The notes beneath the pieces are model-generated. The model was given only the letters and a program-made list of their open reading frames with translations, did no database searches and was not told where the DNA came from. From the NCBI GenBank assembly GCA_933228675.1, contig OW121742.1, forward strand, positions 105,347,740 to 105,411,739: a stretch of DNA of 64,000 bases, written 5' to 3'. Positions 37,691 through 49,299 of the stretch are shown piece after piece. How positions within the stretch are numbered: position 1 is the stretch's first letter; each line of letters opens with the position of its first letter. This stretch comes from Stomorhina lunata (taxonomy: Eukaryota > Arthropoda > Insecta > Diptera > Rhiniidae). The position numbers were made by a program, and so were the translations under genes.

Positions 37691-38744
37691 TAAAGAACAT
37701 ACATACAGACAAACATTCATATGTTTTTAAGTTATAACATTACTAATTTTTTCCCCTTTTTATCCCCTAATTTCAAAAAGTTCCATATGCATAATTGGTA
37801 CTTCTTTGGTACCAATTGAATTCGGTACATTTTATTAGAAAGCAGTTAACATAATTTTCCTATTCATATTACTTTTGTAGATGTTAAGTTATCAGTTTAT
37901 CCCTTTTTTACACATTTTGGCCACAAAATCAAAAAAGTACCAAGTACGTGTTCAATATTTCTTTCACATCTATTGATTGCAGTACAAAGTTTTTTTCTAT
38001 ATTCCTTAGTTTAAAATATAAGAGAGGGTTAAAAAGGTACCAAAAAAACTATTTTCACCCTCTTTTACCCCTTATCGGACATAGTTTCAAAAAAGTACCA
38101 AACAACTGTCCGTTTATTTTCATAGCTGTTTAAAACGTAATTTAAATTTTGTTTCTATACCTATTACTTAAGGAGATATAGCGTTTTCGATTTTTTCCCC
38201 TTTTTACCCGTTTTTACCCTCTTAGAGGCAAAGGTTCCAAAAGTCCCTTCTTCTTCGACCTATACATCAAAAAAGATACCCACTGTCCAAATTTTATCAA
38301 AATCGTTAAAGCCGTTTTCGAGATATATATACAATTATTGCTCGTTTAAGAATATAAGATTTTACAAGATTTCTTGTGCTATTTTCAATTAGTCGCTTGC
38401 TAAGCGTCTATAAGTCTTTTTGTACAACAAACTGATTGCACACATTTTGCTTTCAAATAGTCGCTTTTAAGGTATTTTCTGCGTCTTTTTGTGGTCTTTT
38501 TTGATCACCAAACTGATTAAAATAACATAAAAGACAATCGTATAAGGATTGTTTGCATGTTAAGATGACAAGAATTGTTTGTGCTTTTTTAAACTAGTCG
38601 TTTTCTAAGCGTTTTAAGGAGTCTTTTTGGAATCTTTTTTAGATCACCCAAGCTGATAAATCAGTTTTTGATCATCTATACGAATCCCAAAAGACCTATT
38701 TTGCTGAAATTATCGTCAAAAATCACCAAATTGCTAGCTGGGTA

Positions 38745-39132
38745 TAAGTAAAATTTTTCCTTTGCTTTGTATTCCTTTCTCTTTTCCTCATTTCTGATTG
38801 CTTACGATTGATTACACATTAAACTCAGTTTTACAGGTATGGAATAGTTTTGGATTCAGTTCCTGTTTAAAATTTGGTTCAATTCAACAGCTCGAATCAT
38901 ATTTAACACAATATTACTACTTGTTATAGTTAAAGTTATAGTCCAAGTAATAGCTTTAGTCATAAATTTAGTCGTGGCTCTTCACGAAACTCTAGTTAGG
39001 GTTAAAGCCATTGCTTCATTAATAGGTCTAGTAGTAGAGCTCTTCGGTTCATGCAATTGCTCTATTTTGAACATAAGTGATCTAGCCGTATAGTCACTTA
39101 TACTTATATTGCTATACATATCTCTAGTGAAT
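38745..39132. repeat. Degenerate GTTATAGT/AGCTTTAGTC repeats
   Basis: Between about 38925 and 39065 short phrases such as GTTATAGTCCAAGTAATAGC and TAGTCATAAATTTAGTCGTG repeat at about 12-bp spacing, a diverged relative of the tracts at 45165-45660. The rest is plain intronic sequence. Confidence 0.45.
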
Positions 39133-39207
39133 CACCGTGGTATAGCTGGTTAGTCATCCGCCTAGTATTCCAGAGGTCCCAAGTTCGATCCTCGACAAGA
39201 CCCACTT
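39133..39207 (+). ncRNA. tRNA-like sequence, possibly a SINE head
   Basis: A-box-like TATAGCTGGTTAGT (39141) and B-box AAGTTCGATCCTC (39181) are spaced as in a tRNA (about 40 bp). The anticodon arm and acceptor stem do not fold cleanly, so it is not a functional tRNA gene. It may head a SINE-like repeat; only one copy was found here. Confidence 0.4.
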
Positions 39208-40205
39208 GAAAAAATAAATTTTGGAAAAAAGCTGTTCATCTCATAACTCAGCTAGCCACTGGTTATTGAGTATTAGGCTATGTTTAACTTCTCTAACTAA
39301 TGCATTTGCCGTTCGGAGTCGGAGGTAAAATGTAGGTCCCTTTCATTGAGTCTAAAAATTGTTTCAATTGAGTGCCGTGTGGGAACTAATATATATAAAA
39401 CTTTTAAATGATAAAAACACAAAAACTAAAAAAAAAATATTTTTAGTAACACAAATCACAGAATTCCTAAAAAGATTTCAAAAAATTCCAAAAATGTCGC
39501 CACTTTCAGGGCGACAAGGTACTTTAAAAACACCTTGGTCCATAAAAATCTGGTGAAATTTTTATTCCACTTCACGTGAGTTCGAAGGAGTTATGGATCA
39601 AAATTGAAATTTCCGTAAACAATAGGTCTACTTCGAGAGACTCTGGTGCTAACACCGAATACGCAAGAAGTTATTTTTTAACTCAATTATAAACTTTGTG
39701 AAATTTTCTTATGTTCCTAAAGAAGTTTTTTAAATAACTAAAAAACAAGGTGCCCTATTTTGAGAAACTTAAGCTTAAGCTCCCCTACACTTCTGCTATA
39801 TCCACATACAAACGGCTTAGAAGTTAAGGACTTATTTTGCAAAAAAACCGACAAAATAAGAAACCTAGTGGGTAAAGATAATTCGACAATGCTGAATTAG
39901 CTCTAGTTTTCGAAATATAGCGTTATAAAATATATAGGAGGTTGCTCAATAAATATTTGTGTAACTCGAAAATAGTTTATTTTTCTGAACTAAGTAGAAA
40001 AACCGAATTTTGTCAACAAAATAATCTTTCAGAAACAATAACTATTTTTGTAATCCGACCAGTCGTTTTGGAAACAAATTTTTTGGTTTGCAAAAAAAAG
40101 TATTTTTGAAAATGCAATTTTGGTGATTTTAAAAAAAGGTATTTGCAAACAAAAAAATGATTTCCAAAACGAGTGCTCGAAAAAATATTGTTTTTTGCAA
40201 AAGAC
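39208..40205. other. Intronic DNA, nothing recognised
   Basis: No exon-like frame. The stretch 39340-39990 has the texture of an old dispersed repeat, but no ends were found. Confidence 0.4.
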
Positions 40206-40806
<601 letters not shown>

Positions 40807-41213
40807 ATATCTTTCCGTATAACCTTAACAAAAAGATATAGGTCACTGAAGTTTGTCATAAATATTTTTCATATCTTGGAAAATTTTGGTATTGAAATCG
40901 GGCAAAATCGGTTCACATTTGACCATAGCTCCCGTATAACTTCTTCTAGGCTAATCTCTTAATTGCTCATAAATGACAAACTTATGAAAACACAAAAATA
41001 CAAAAAGAAAAGGGGGTTTATGGCCGTCTATCCGTCAGATAAAAGAGCGATAGCTCCTTAACTACAAGAGCTAGAGAGACAAACTTTTTCAAAAGTATTT
41101 TCGAAATGTTATAGAAGTTCACATTTAGTTAGAGCTCACATATAAGCCTACTCGGGAATCACATTTGTGCTGATAAATTGAATACAATTGTAATATTTAA
41201 CTACCCAGCAAAA
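40807..41213 (+). mobile_element. Right-interior fragment of the fold-back family
   Basis: It matches 34611-35150 of the fold-back element with deletions: AAATCGGTTCACATTTGACC, then ACACAAAAATACAAAAAGAA and GTCAGATAAAAGAGCGATAG. It is interrupted by the 1.27-kb transposon; similar sequence resumes at about 42487 (CATATTTGACCATAGC). Confidence 0.65.
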
Positions 41214-42484
41214 CTTTGGTAATGGCAAGTACTCTGATAACTGGTTACCTTGTAACGACTACAACATGCCACCCGAATAAATAATAAGTTATTACAGAAG
41301 TACTTATTTGTAATTAAGATGGTAATTAAAACTGAATGGCCCTTGTTCAAATCCCACCAAGGGCAACAATTTTTTTTAGTTTTGTTTTATGGAAAGAGTC
41401 TTTTTAAATGATTTTTGAATTTTAAGAACTTAAATATTATCTTCTGTAAAAAAAAATTGTAAAACTAACTCACGTTAATGAAAAAATACCATCATGAGTC
41501 AATTTTGATTATCTAGGGGATGTTGAATACCAAACACGATTCTAATTGGTCTTAACTTATCTGGGTCATTCTTAATCTCAACTGTGGACACACACCTCCT
41601 CATGGTATCACCCGGGGAACTGGTTTAACACCCATTAATATTGTGAGTAGAGTTCCTAGAGTTGTCCCATAAGATCGATAAAAATGGGTTAGGATTACGG
41701 GCTAGTAACCCTCTCTTGAAAAAAAAAATACAATGAAGAGGATAAAATTAGAATTGAAATGTCCCACTACCTAATGTTAGAGGAGGATGTCCGAAACTTC
41801 GATAGAAAGACCAAGTAGAGGAACATTTTTCAAAGCTTGGCCTATAAAATTGGAGAATATTCGCACAAATTCGAAATCCATGGAATTCTTAAATATGCTC
41901 GGACTTTGACCTTAACAGGTTGTAACATTTAAGTAAGTAAGAGTCAATCTTATGTAAAAACTTATAAAAAATGAAGATTTAAATTGTTTAAGTTATAAAA
42001 TAATTTTAAAAAAGTTTTAAAATAATTACAAAAAATCGTATAAAAATATTTTTCCAAAAATTACAACAAAGCAAAAAAAAAACAGGGAAAAACAAAGTTA
42101 TTTTCACATGATTTTGGATCTAAAAATAAAAATTGTTTATATTAATTATAATCTGCTAAGTTTTCAACATATGAAGTAGCTCAGTGGAAGAGTCTCTGCC
42201 TAGCAGTCGGAGGGTCTGGGTTCGAGCCCCCATGGGATCATAAAAAAAAAATTTGTATTTCGTTTAAAAATATATGTTTTTAATAAAACAACAACAAAAA
42301 AGTTGTTGTTGTTGTTGCTTTCAAATTGTCTACCCAAGTCATTAATTTTCTGCAATTGGTAAGTACTTGCCTCCAATGACATCCCCATGTTAATGTAATG
42401 ACTTAAACAGCGAATGAGTAAGTAGTTCGTGTTCAATAGTTTAACTGTTTAACTCATTATTTGGTAATGAAAAGTTTTACTGGG
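41214..42484. mobile_element. 1.27-kb CCCAG-terminal transposon, copy 2
   Basis: Near-identical to 7021-8295 and in the same orientation, with TA directly outside both ends (41212-41213, 42485-42486). Differences are scattered substitutions, small indels and a (GTT)n/(AAC)n hairpin insertion at about 42287-42316. The high similarity of copies 33 kb apart suggests fairly recent activity or gene conversion. It encodes no transposase. Confidence 0.85.
42171..42240 (+). ncRNA. tRNA-like sequence in transposon copy 2
   Basis: A box TAGCTCAGTGG (42177-42187) and an intact B box GGTTCGAGCCC (42219-42229); possible Ala-type AGC anticodon in the loop CTAGCAG. The B box is better preserved than in copy 1. 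The acceptor stem is poor, so it is tRNA-derived rather than a tRNA gene. Confidence 0.5.
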
Positions 42485-42486
42485 TA

Positions 42487-43620
42487 TATCAACTAAACTT
42501 AGAACAGAGAAGTTTTATGTTACTTTAGTATGTCAAATTTTGTAGTAATCGTTCCATATTTGACCATAGCTTTCATATAAAAACCGCCCCCGGAAACCAC
42601 TAAAATGCCACAAACGCCAGATAAAAGCCATTTAATTATAAACTGTGACAGATATGGCCAATAAGTTTTGCACAAATAAACTTTATATGAATGCCAGTCA
42701 GTATATCAAATTTTGTGAGAATCGGTCAACATTTGGCTATAGTACTTATATATATTACATCCCAATTTTATATATACAATCAAAAAGATTCGGTGTATTA
42801 ATTTTTGAATAAGCTGCACCCTCGTAGATATATGAGATATGTTTCTAAATTTAACACAACTTGCTGGTGGGTGTATCAGTTTCGGCACAGCCTAATGTAA
42901 GACTCTTACTTGCTATAATTCCAGGCATAGCCTATCTCTAATTATAGCTCTAGTATTGAATATATTCGTAAATATATTCATAGCCTCAATCAAAGCTCTT
43001 TAAATACTTTAAGTTTATTAACCATTAACACTTTCCATCCCTGTCAGCTAAATAGCGAATTTGTTATGTTAACTGACTGTGCATAATCATTCACTAATAC
43101 AAACATAAGTTAGGCTTTTCTCAGCTTAAGTAGATATAGGAAAATCCTGAAAAAATAACAAACACTCACATACACACACACACATACATATGTATAGGCA
43201 AACACAATTACACTCCAACGAGAAAAACACCTTAGTTCAGCTAGATTTACGGACAAACAAAAGGCTTTTTAGCAGCAGCCGCAAAAGCAACAGCAACAAG
43301 AACAAGAAGAGCAACAAAAACAGTAATAATGGCTATAAAAATAACAACAACAATAACCCTAATCCATTTAATTTATTTAAGATGAATACAAGAAATACTA
43401 ATGATTATTAACATACACGCACACATTCATATGTATGCCAGCACATGTTGGATTAAGCCTTTAAGGACCAAGGGGTTTAGGGGAAGACAATAAATAATTA
43501 TTGGGACTAAAACTGTGTTTTAGATATATTGATGGTAAACTGCAAAATATTTCCAAGAATTGATAACCTGGCTTTCATGTTATAAGAGAATATTAAAGTG
43601 ATAAAGCACCTTACAGATAT
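42487..43620. other. Fold-back family remnants and intronic DNA
   Basis: Up to about 42890 there are fragments of the CATAGCTCCCAT-type element. A CA-rich stretch lies at 43164-43185. A 73-codon frame at 43190-43411 is an Asn/Lys/Ser low-complexity run from AAC/AAG-rich DNA, not a recognisable exon. Confidence 0.45.
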
Positions 43621-43640
43621 ATGGCTCTACTGCCGTTCTC

Positions 43641-44425
43641 AACTCAACTCAGTTTGGTCGTCTGCCAGTCAACCCAACTTTCACTCTATGTGTGTTTCTA
43701 GGAACCAAGACAAAAATGATACAAATTTATATAACAGAATCTGTTTTCTTCACATTTATATAAATTATTGCCCCATTGACTTTCTTAACTCAACTCAGTT
43801 TGGTCGTCTGCCAGTCAACCCAACTTTCACTCTATTCGTGTTTCTAGGTACCAAGACAAAAGTGATACAAATTTATATAACAGAATCTGTTTTCTTCACA
43901 TTTATATAAATTATTGCCCCATTGACTTTCTTAACTCAACTCAGTTTGGTCGTCTGCCAGTCAACCCAACTTTCACTCAACCAAATTATTTTTTGATATT
44001 GCGGAACTAAAAAACGTTGAGTTCCTCAATAAATTGAGGAACTCAATATATTGAGGAACAATTTGGTTGAGTGAAAGTTGGGTTGACTGGCAGACGACCA
44101 AACTGAGTTGAGTTCAGAAAGTCAATGGGGCAATAATTTTTATAAATGTGAAGAAAACAGATTCTATTATGTAAATTTGTATCACTTTTGTCTTGGTACC
44201 TACTCGTAGAAACACCCATAGAATGAAAGTTGGGTTGACTGGCAGACACCAAACTGAGTTGAGTTGAGAACGGCAGTAGATATTGAGTTACTCAATATAT
44301 TGAGTTCCTCAATTTATTGAGGAACTCAACGTTTTTTAGTTCCGCAATATCAACAAATAATTTGGTTGAGTGAAAGTTGGGTTGACTGGCAGATGACCAA
44401 AATAACTTGAGTTGAGAACGGCAAT
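43641..44425. repeat. Fold-back block of 146-bp units
   Basis: Three direct units start AACTCAACTCAGTTTGGTCG at 43641, 43787 and 43933 (spacing exactly 146 bp). After a centre near 44035, made of AATTGAGGAACTCAATATAT-type palindromes, the same units return inverted (GAAAGTTGGGTTGACTGGCA at about 44072, 44227 and 44372). The block is thus tandem and palindromic at once. Frames of 69-115 codons here are by-products. No terminal duplication was identified. Confidence 0.85.
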
Positions 44426-45139
44426 ACGGGCAATTATTTATATAAATATAAAGAAAAAATTTTTTGTTATAAAAATTTGAATCACTTTTATCTAGGCACT
44501 TACAAACACCCATAGCCCTCAGAGGGTTAAAAAAAAAACGTACAAAAGCAAATGATATAAATATAATTCCTAGAATAACAAAAAAAGGTACAAAAACCAG
44601 GCAAAAGAAAATCCAACGAATGTGAATTGGCAGGATCAACTCCGTAAATGTCTTAGAAATATAAACAGAAAAAAGATGTTAATGTTCGATTGTTTGAATA
44701 ACAAAAACTGACATGAATATGTCAATAAACTCTTAACAAACTAAATTGAATTTTGAATCGGGTTAACAGGAGCTTTGCCAGGAATATTGAGATAAATATT
44801 GCAAAAGGTTTACATTGTCTTAGCTTAAAGCTTATTTCTGGGTATTGTCTTCTCGTTGTGTCATTTTGCCAAAAGGAAACGAAAATTTGTGTCAGACAAT
44901 CCCAATAAAAATTTCAAACAAATTGTTATGGCGAAATGATAAGATGATGAAGAAATTTCTTTAGTATTAAGAGATGAAGATCAAAAAGGAAAAATTTTGC
45001 TTTAATATTTAAAAGGAAATGGAAGTTTGAAAGAAAAATTAGTGTGTCTAGTCCTCACTCTAGTTTTATTTTCGGTAAACGCTAAACTTATAGCTCTATT
45101 TAATCATTTTGTAGCTCAAGACATAGGTCAGTTAAAGAT
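44426..45139. other. Edge of the fold-back block, then intronic DNA
   Basis: Inverted-unit sequence fades out by about 44525; the rest is unremarkable. Confidence 0.4.
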
Positions 45140-45660
45140 TTTACTTAATATCTCTTCATAGTTTCTGTTATATCTTTAACTATTTTAAAAGCTCTAGACA
45201 AAGCACTAGTCATAGAACTAATCCTAGCACTAATCCTAGCACTAATCCAAGCACTAAACCTAGCTTTATTCATATCAGCCAAAACTCTTCTTAGAGCTTT
45301 AGTCATAGCTGTTGTCATAGCTTTGTTTATAGCTTCTGTTGCATCTTTTTGCTTTGGCAGCAGAGCTACATAGTCATAACCTAAAAAAGTTGTGTTAAAA
45401 GCCATAATCATAGAATTTTCTATATTACTAAAATAATAGTTGTCATGGCTCTTCTACTTGGCTACTATTTGTCTACCAACAAGATCACTACTAAAGCTTC
45501 TATTTGGTCATGAGCAAGACCATAATTTAAGCTGCTATTTGGCATTAAAGCTTCTATATAACTGTAGTTATAACACCTATAAAGGCTCCTAGTTAAAGCT
45601 ATATTCAGAGCTTTTGTTTCAGCTCTATTTATACATATAGCTTTAGCTCTGCCTTTAATC
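45140..45660. repeat. Degenerate 11-12-bp repeats, AGCTCTAGTCAT type
   Basis: Short phrases CTAGCACTAATC, AGCTTTAGTCATAGC and GCTTCTGTTGC repeat with much divergence. They resemble, in reverse complement, the 11-bp array unit (CTAGTCATAGT). Apparent Ala/Thr/Arg-rich minus frames (45145-45411, 45465-45662) follow from this repetition. Confidence 0.6.
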
Positions 45661-46745
45661 ATATTATGATCTTAAGAAAAGGTATTGCACATGAGCCGAC
45701 GAACATTGCTAACTTGGTGTGACCAAGTTCCAACAGGTGGAGCCACTGAAAATTAGATAATGTTAACTAAATCGGAAAATCGAAGGTTTCTAAATTGATA
45801 AGACTAATTTCCGAAAGGTGGCGCCACTAAAATTTGCTCAAAATTAATTAAATGGTAAACTGTGCATTAAATCACAATATGAGCTTTAGAAAAGGTGTTG
45901 CACATGAGCCGACAAAGGTTCCTAAACTGGTATGACCAATTTCCGAAAGGTGGCGCCACTGAAAATTAATAAAAATTAATTAAATCGTAAACTGTTGCGT
46001 CGACGGAGGTTTCTAAGTTGTTGCGATTAATTTCGGATAGATATAGATTTCAGTAGAGTTTTAACTACCTACAGGTATCAGTGAATGATATAACTATAAA
46101 TTGAGTTTTGATTGTATCTATGGCCAAAGCTATGATAATATTTATGATACCTCTGGGAATACTTATATAATTAATGAGATGACTTGAACTTTCATTGAAC
46201 ATTAGCTCCCACTAGAGCTTTAAAAACAGCTTTGCCTATTGCTATGACAAGAGCTATGATTAGACTTTTGACTGGGCCTTTGGCTAGTTTAATTATTTAA
46301 ACTATGACTAGAGATTTGATTGGAGATTTAAAATGTCATTGAATGATGGAACTATGATCTGAGTTATGACTTGATCTTTGGCAAGAGCTTTTGTGTTGCA
46401 TGTGAGAACGCTGTGACTAGTAATATAACTATTTCGATGACTAGAACTGTTGACTGTTCTTATTAAAGCTATGATGAGTGTTGGAACTTCAGCTATGCCC
46501 TAAAATGCTGTACAGCTGTACCCTAAACTAAATAAACTTGAAGGAAAGACGTTACACAAATATCCAATTAATTTTTAAACTTTTATATAATTTTGAATCA
46601 TTTAATAAATTTTGTCCGATCAACAAAATAAAAAGTTTACGATTAAATTTATTTTGAATAATTTTTAGTGTCGCCATCTATCGGAAACTTATAACAACAA
46701 CTAAGAAACCTCTGTCGACTCATGCGCTACAACTTTGCAAAACTC
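45661..46745. repeat. 130-bp units and degenerate ATGACTAGAGCT repeats
   Basis: Units with GGTGGCGCCACTGAAAATT occur from 45661 to about 46030 and, reversed (TTTTTAGTGTCGCCATCTAT), at 46620-46745. Between them, 46110-46510 holds degenerate TATGACTAGAG and TTGACTGG phrases. These appear to be fragments of the 2.26-kb element family plus 11-12-bp repeat remnants. Confidence 0.6.
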
Positions 46746-46929
46746 GTCCCTTCAATAAAACAAGAGTGTAAATATAATTTTCTTGTCATATCGAGACTAT
46801 CGAATTTAAGTTTTTTTTTTTTCAAAGCTCAAGACATAGCTTTCGTATATTCGCTTAAAAATACAAATCATTCTTATCTTAATTTCACACAATTTTCTAA
46901 AAGATCTCACTGTACATGAACACCTTTGA

Positions 46930-48440
46930 ACTTAAAGCTACTATTTGACTACTTATAAAAGCACAATTAAAGCTATCATTTGACTACTTATAAGAGTACG
47001 ATGAAAGCTACTATTTGACTACGTATAAAAACACGAAAAAAGCTACTATTTGACTATTTATAAAAGTACGATGAAAGCTACTATATTACTTCTTATAAGA
47101 GAAGGATAAAAGCTACTATTTGACAACTTATAAAAGCTAATATTTGACGATTTAAGATACTATTTTATAAAATACAAAACCAACAATCAAGCTTCTATTT
47201 AACTATTTCTAAGAGCAGCACTAAAGCTAATATTTTACTGCTTATAAGAGCATGACTAAATATACAATTTGACTACCTATAAGAGCTCGATTAAATCTAC
47301 TATAATACTACATATAAGAGGACAATTAAAGCTACTATTTGATTTCATATAAGAGTACGATAAAAGATACTATTTAACTACTTATAAGAACACGATAAAA
47401 GCTACTATTTGACTACTTATAAAAGCACGATAAAAGCGAATTTTTGACTACTTATAAGAGGATGATAAACGCTAATATTTGACTACTTAAAAAAACACGA
47501 TTAAAACTATTATTTTATCAAATACAAGACCTCGATTAAAGCTACTATTTGACTACTTATAAAACGTAATATTTGACTACTTATAAGAGCATGATTTAAG
47601 ACACTATTTTATAAAATACAAGACCAACAATCAAGCTTCTATTTAACTATTTCTAAGAGCAGCACTAAATCTAATATTTTACTACTTATAAGAGCATGAC
47701 TAAAGATACAATTTGACTACCTATAAGAGCTCGATTAAATCTACTATAATACTACTTACAAGAGGACAGTTAAAGCTACTATTGGATTACAAACAAGAGT
47801 ACGATAAAAGATACTATTTAACTACTTATAAGAACACCATAAAAGCTACTATTTGACTACTGATAAGGGGACGATAAATAAAATGCTAAAATTTGACTAC
47901 TTAAAAGAGCACGATTAAAGCTATTATTTTATCAAAAACAATACCACGATTAAAGCTACTATTTGACTATTTATAAGAGTACAATTATTGACTACTCAAA
48001 AGAACATTATAAAAGCTACTATTTGACTACTTATAAAACGATAAAAACGAATACTTGACTATAAAAACAAAAGGATAAACGCTAATATTTGACTACTTAA
48101 AAGAGCACGAATAGGGCTATTATTTTATCAGATACAAGACCACGATTAAAACTGCTATTTGACTACTTATCAGAGCACAATTAAAGTAACAATTTGATTT
48201 CATATTAAAGCACAATAAAAACTACTATATAACTACTCATAAGAACACTATAAAAGCTATTATTAGACTACTTATAAGAGCACGACTATTTGACTACTTA
48301 TAAGGGGACAATAAACTCTAGTAGTTCACTACTTAAAAGAGCACGATTAAAGCTATTATTTTAATAAATATAAGACCACGATTAAAGCTACTATTTGACT
48401 ACTTATAAGAGCACAATAAAAGCTACTTTTTGACTACTTA
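46930..48440 (+). repeat. Degenerate 35-bp minisatellite upstream of the first exon
   Basis: About 40 units, each AGCTACTATTTGACTACTTA plus TAAGAGCACGATTAA, typically 35 bp. A block beginning TATTTTATAAAATACAA near 47161 recurs 444 bp later near 47605 with most variants preserved, indicating segmental duplication within the array. Confidence 0.85.
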
Positions 48441-49059
48441 TAAACTGTTCAAGAACACCTTTGAACTTGTGTATGCTAATGTTTTAACAAACAAATCATT
48501 CTTATCTTAAATTAACACACACTTTTGTAGTTTACTACCCCTTGATTTCTAATTCTATTACATCCTGTTAAATCCTAGCTCATATGATTGTTAGTAATTA
48601 ATTCATATCACGTATATTACGGCAGGAAAACTCTTTAACAGTTTTCGTGTTCTAAGGCTTAAGTTTTACTCTTAGGAAAGAAAGACAAACGTACACACAC
48701 ATGATAAGAGATTTATGCAAAATTAAAAAAAATCCTACTTATCTCAAGAACATAAAGCGAAACAAATGAAATGAAGGATAAGCATAATTTTAAATTAACA
48801 TAAATAAATCAGCAAAAAAGGAGCACTAGATTAAGAAGATATCCCTTAAATACATAAATATTATTCCAAAAAACAATTAATAACCAAATTTTACTTAAGA
48901 AACGTTTTTGAAAACCTCTAAACCAAAAAATATTTTTCAAGGCTAATTTTATTTAATCTTTAGCCCTTTTATATACATAATATTCACAAATATTTGTCTT
49001 ATTTATTTAAAATAATTTTAATACAAATATCCTTTTCTATGTTGCCTTTTTCGTTATAG
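48441..49059. other. Repeat-free intron before the first exon
   Basis: About 600 bp without the minisatellite, ending in a pyrimidine-rich acceptor tract (CTTTTCTATGTTGCCTTTTT) just before the exon. Confidence 0.55.
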
Positions 49060-49256
49060 ATTTACCCTTTTCATCGGCATCTTCAACATATCATTTACAC
49101 ACAAATTGTACAAAATCAGAGACAATACGAATAGAGTCGGGTTGCGAAATCACCAACAAACGTTGCCAGTGTTGGCCCACACTGAAAGTGTGTCGCAATC
49201 AATTGGATACGGGAGTGGGGACGACGGATATACGATGGCATTTTAAAACGTTAGAG
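49060..49256 (+). CDS. cmpy: Internal exon of a CRIM1/Crimpy-like cysteine-rich protein
   Basis: The interval is bounded by a pyrimidine-rich acceptor ending in TATAG and by the donor GAG|GTAAGT. Two bases (AT) complete a codon from an upstream exon (phase 1), followed by 65 open codons and a phase 0 end. Key residues are GCEITNKRCQCWPTLKVC, then FKTLE at the end, with the next cysteine in the following exon. The spacing C-x6-C-x-C-x6-C closely follows the segment after the IGFBP domain of vertebrate CRIM1, a membrane-anchored BMP-binding regulator; Drosophila Crimpy is its fly relative. The chain would lie in the secretory lumen or outside the cell. The symbol is a family-level inference, since only about 108 residues of the protein are visible. 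Codon use is far less AT-biased than the surrounding DNA. The preceding exon was not found in the 49 kb upstream. Exon confidence is high, gene name moderate. Confidence 0.78.
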
Positions 49257-49299
49257 GTAAGTTTTTAGAAACTGAATAAGTGAATAAATGAAATGTACT

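Larger units (their letters stand above)
36483..38742. mobile_element. 2.26-kb element with CCCAGCTA ends and internal tandem repeats
   Basis: The left end is CCCAGCTAACATTTTTGG; the right end, reverse-complemented, is CCCAGCTAGCAATTTGG. TA flanks both sides (36481-36482 and 38743-38744). Subterminal GAGTC/GTCTTTTTTGA motifs recur on both sides. The interior has a tRNA-like block (minus), then GAGCCTTGCTCGGGGCTTT, five units of about 130 bp (37080-37690), then TACCAAAAAAGTACC-like segments. Truncated relatives are at 205-1560 and 50768-51840. There is no transposase frame, so it is non-autonomous. The termini resemble those of the 1.27-kb element, but the interiors are unrelated. Confidence 0.75.

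Noticed and set aside
39133..39207. Functional tRNA gene
   Set aside because: A and B boxes are present but acceptor and anticodon stems do not fold; kept only as tRNA-like.
43598..44639. Frames of 69-115 codons on both strands
   Set aside because: They arise from the 146-bp repeated and inverted units and show no selection on coding.
45145..45662. Ala/Thr/Met/Arg-rich minus-strand frames
   Set aside because: They follow from degenerate AGCTTTAGTCAT repeats.
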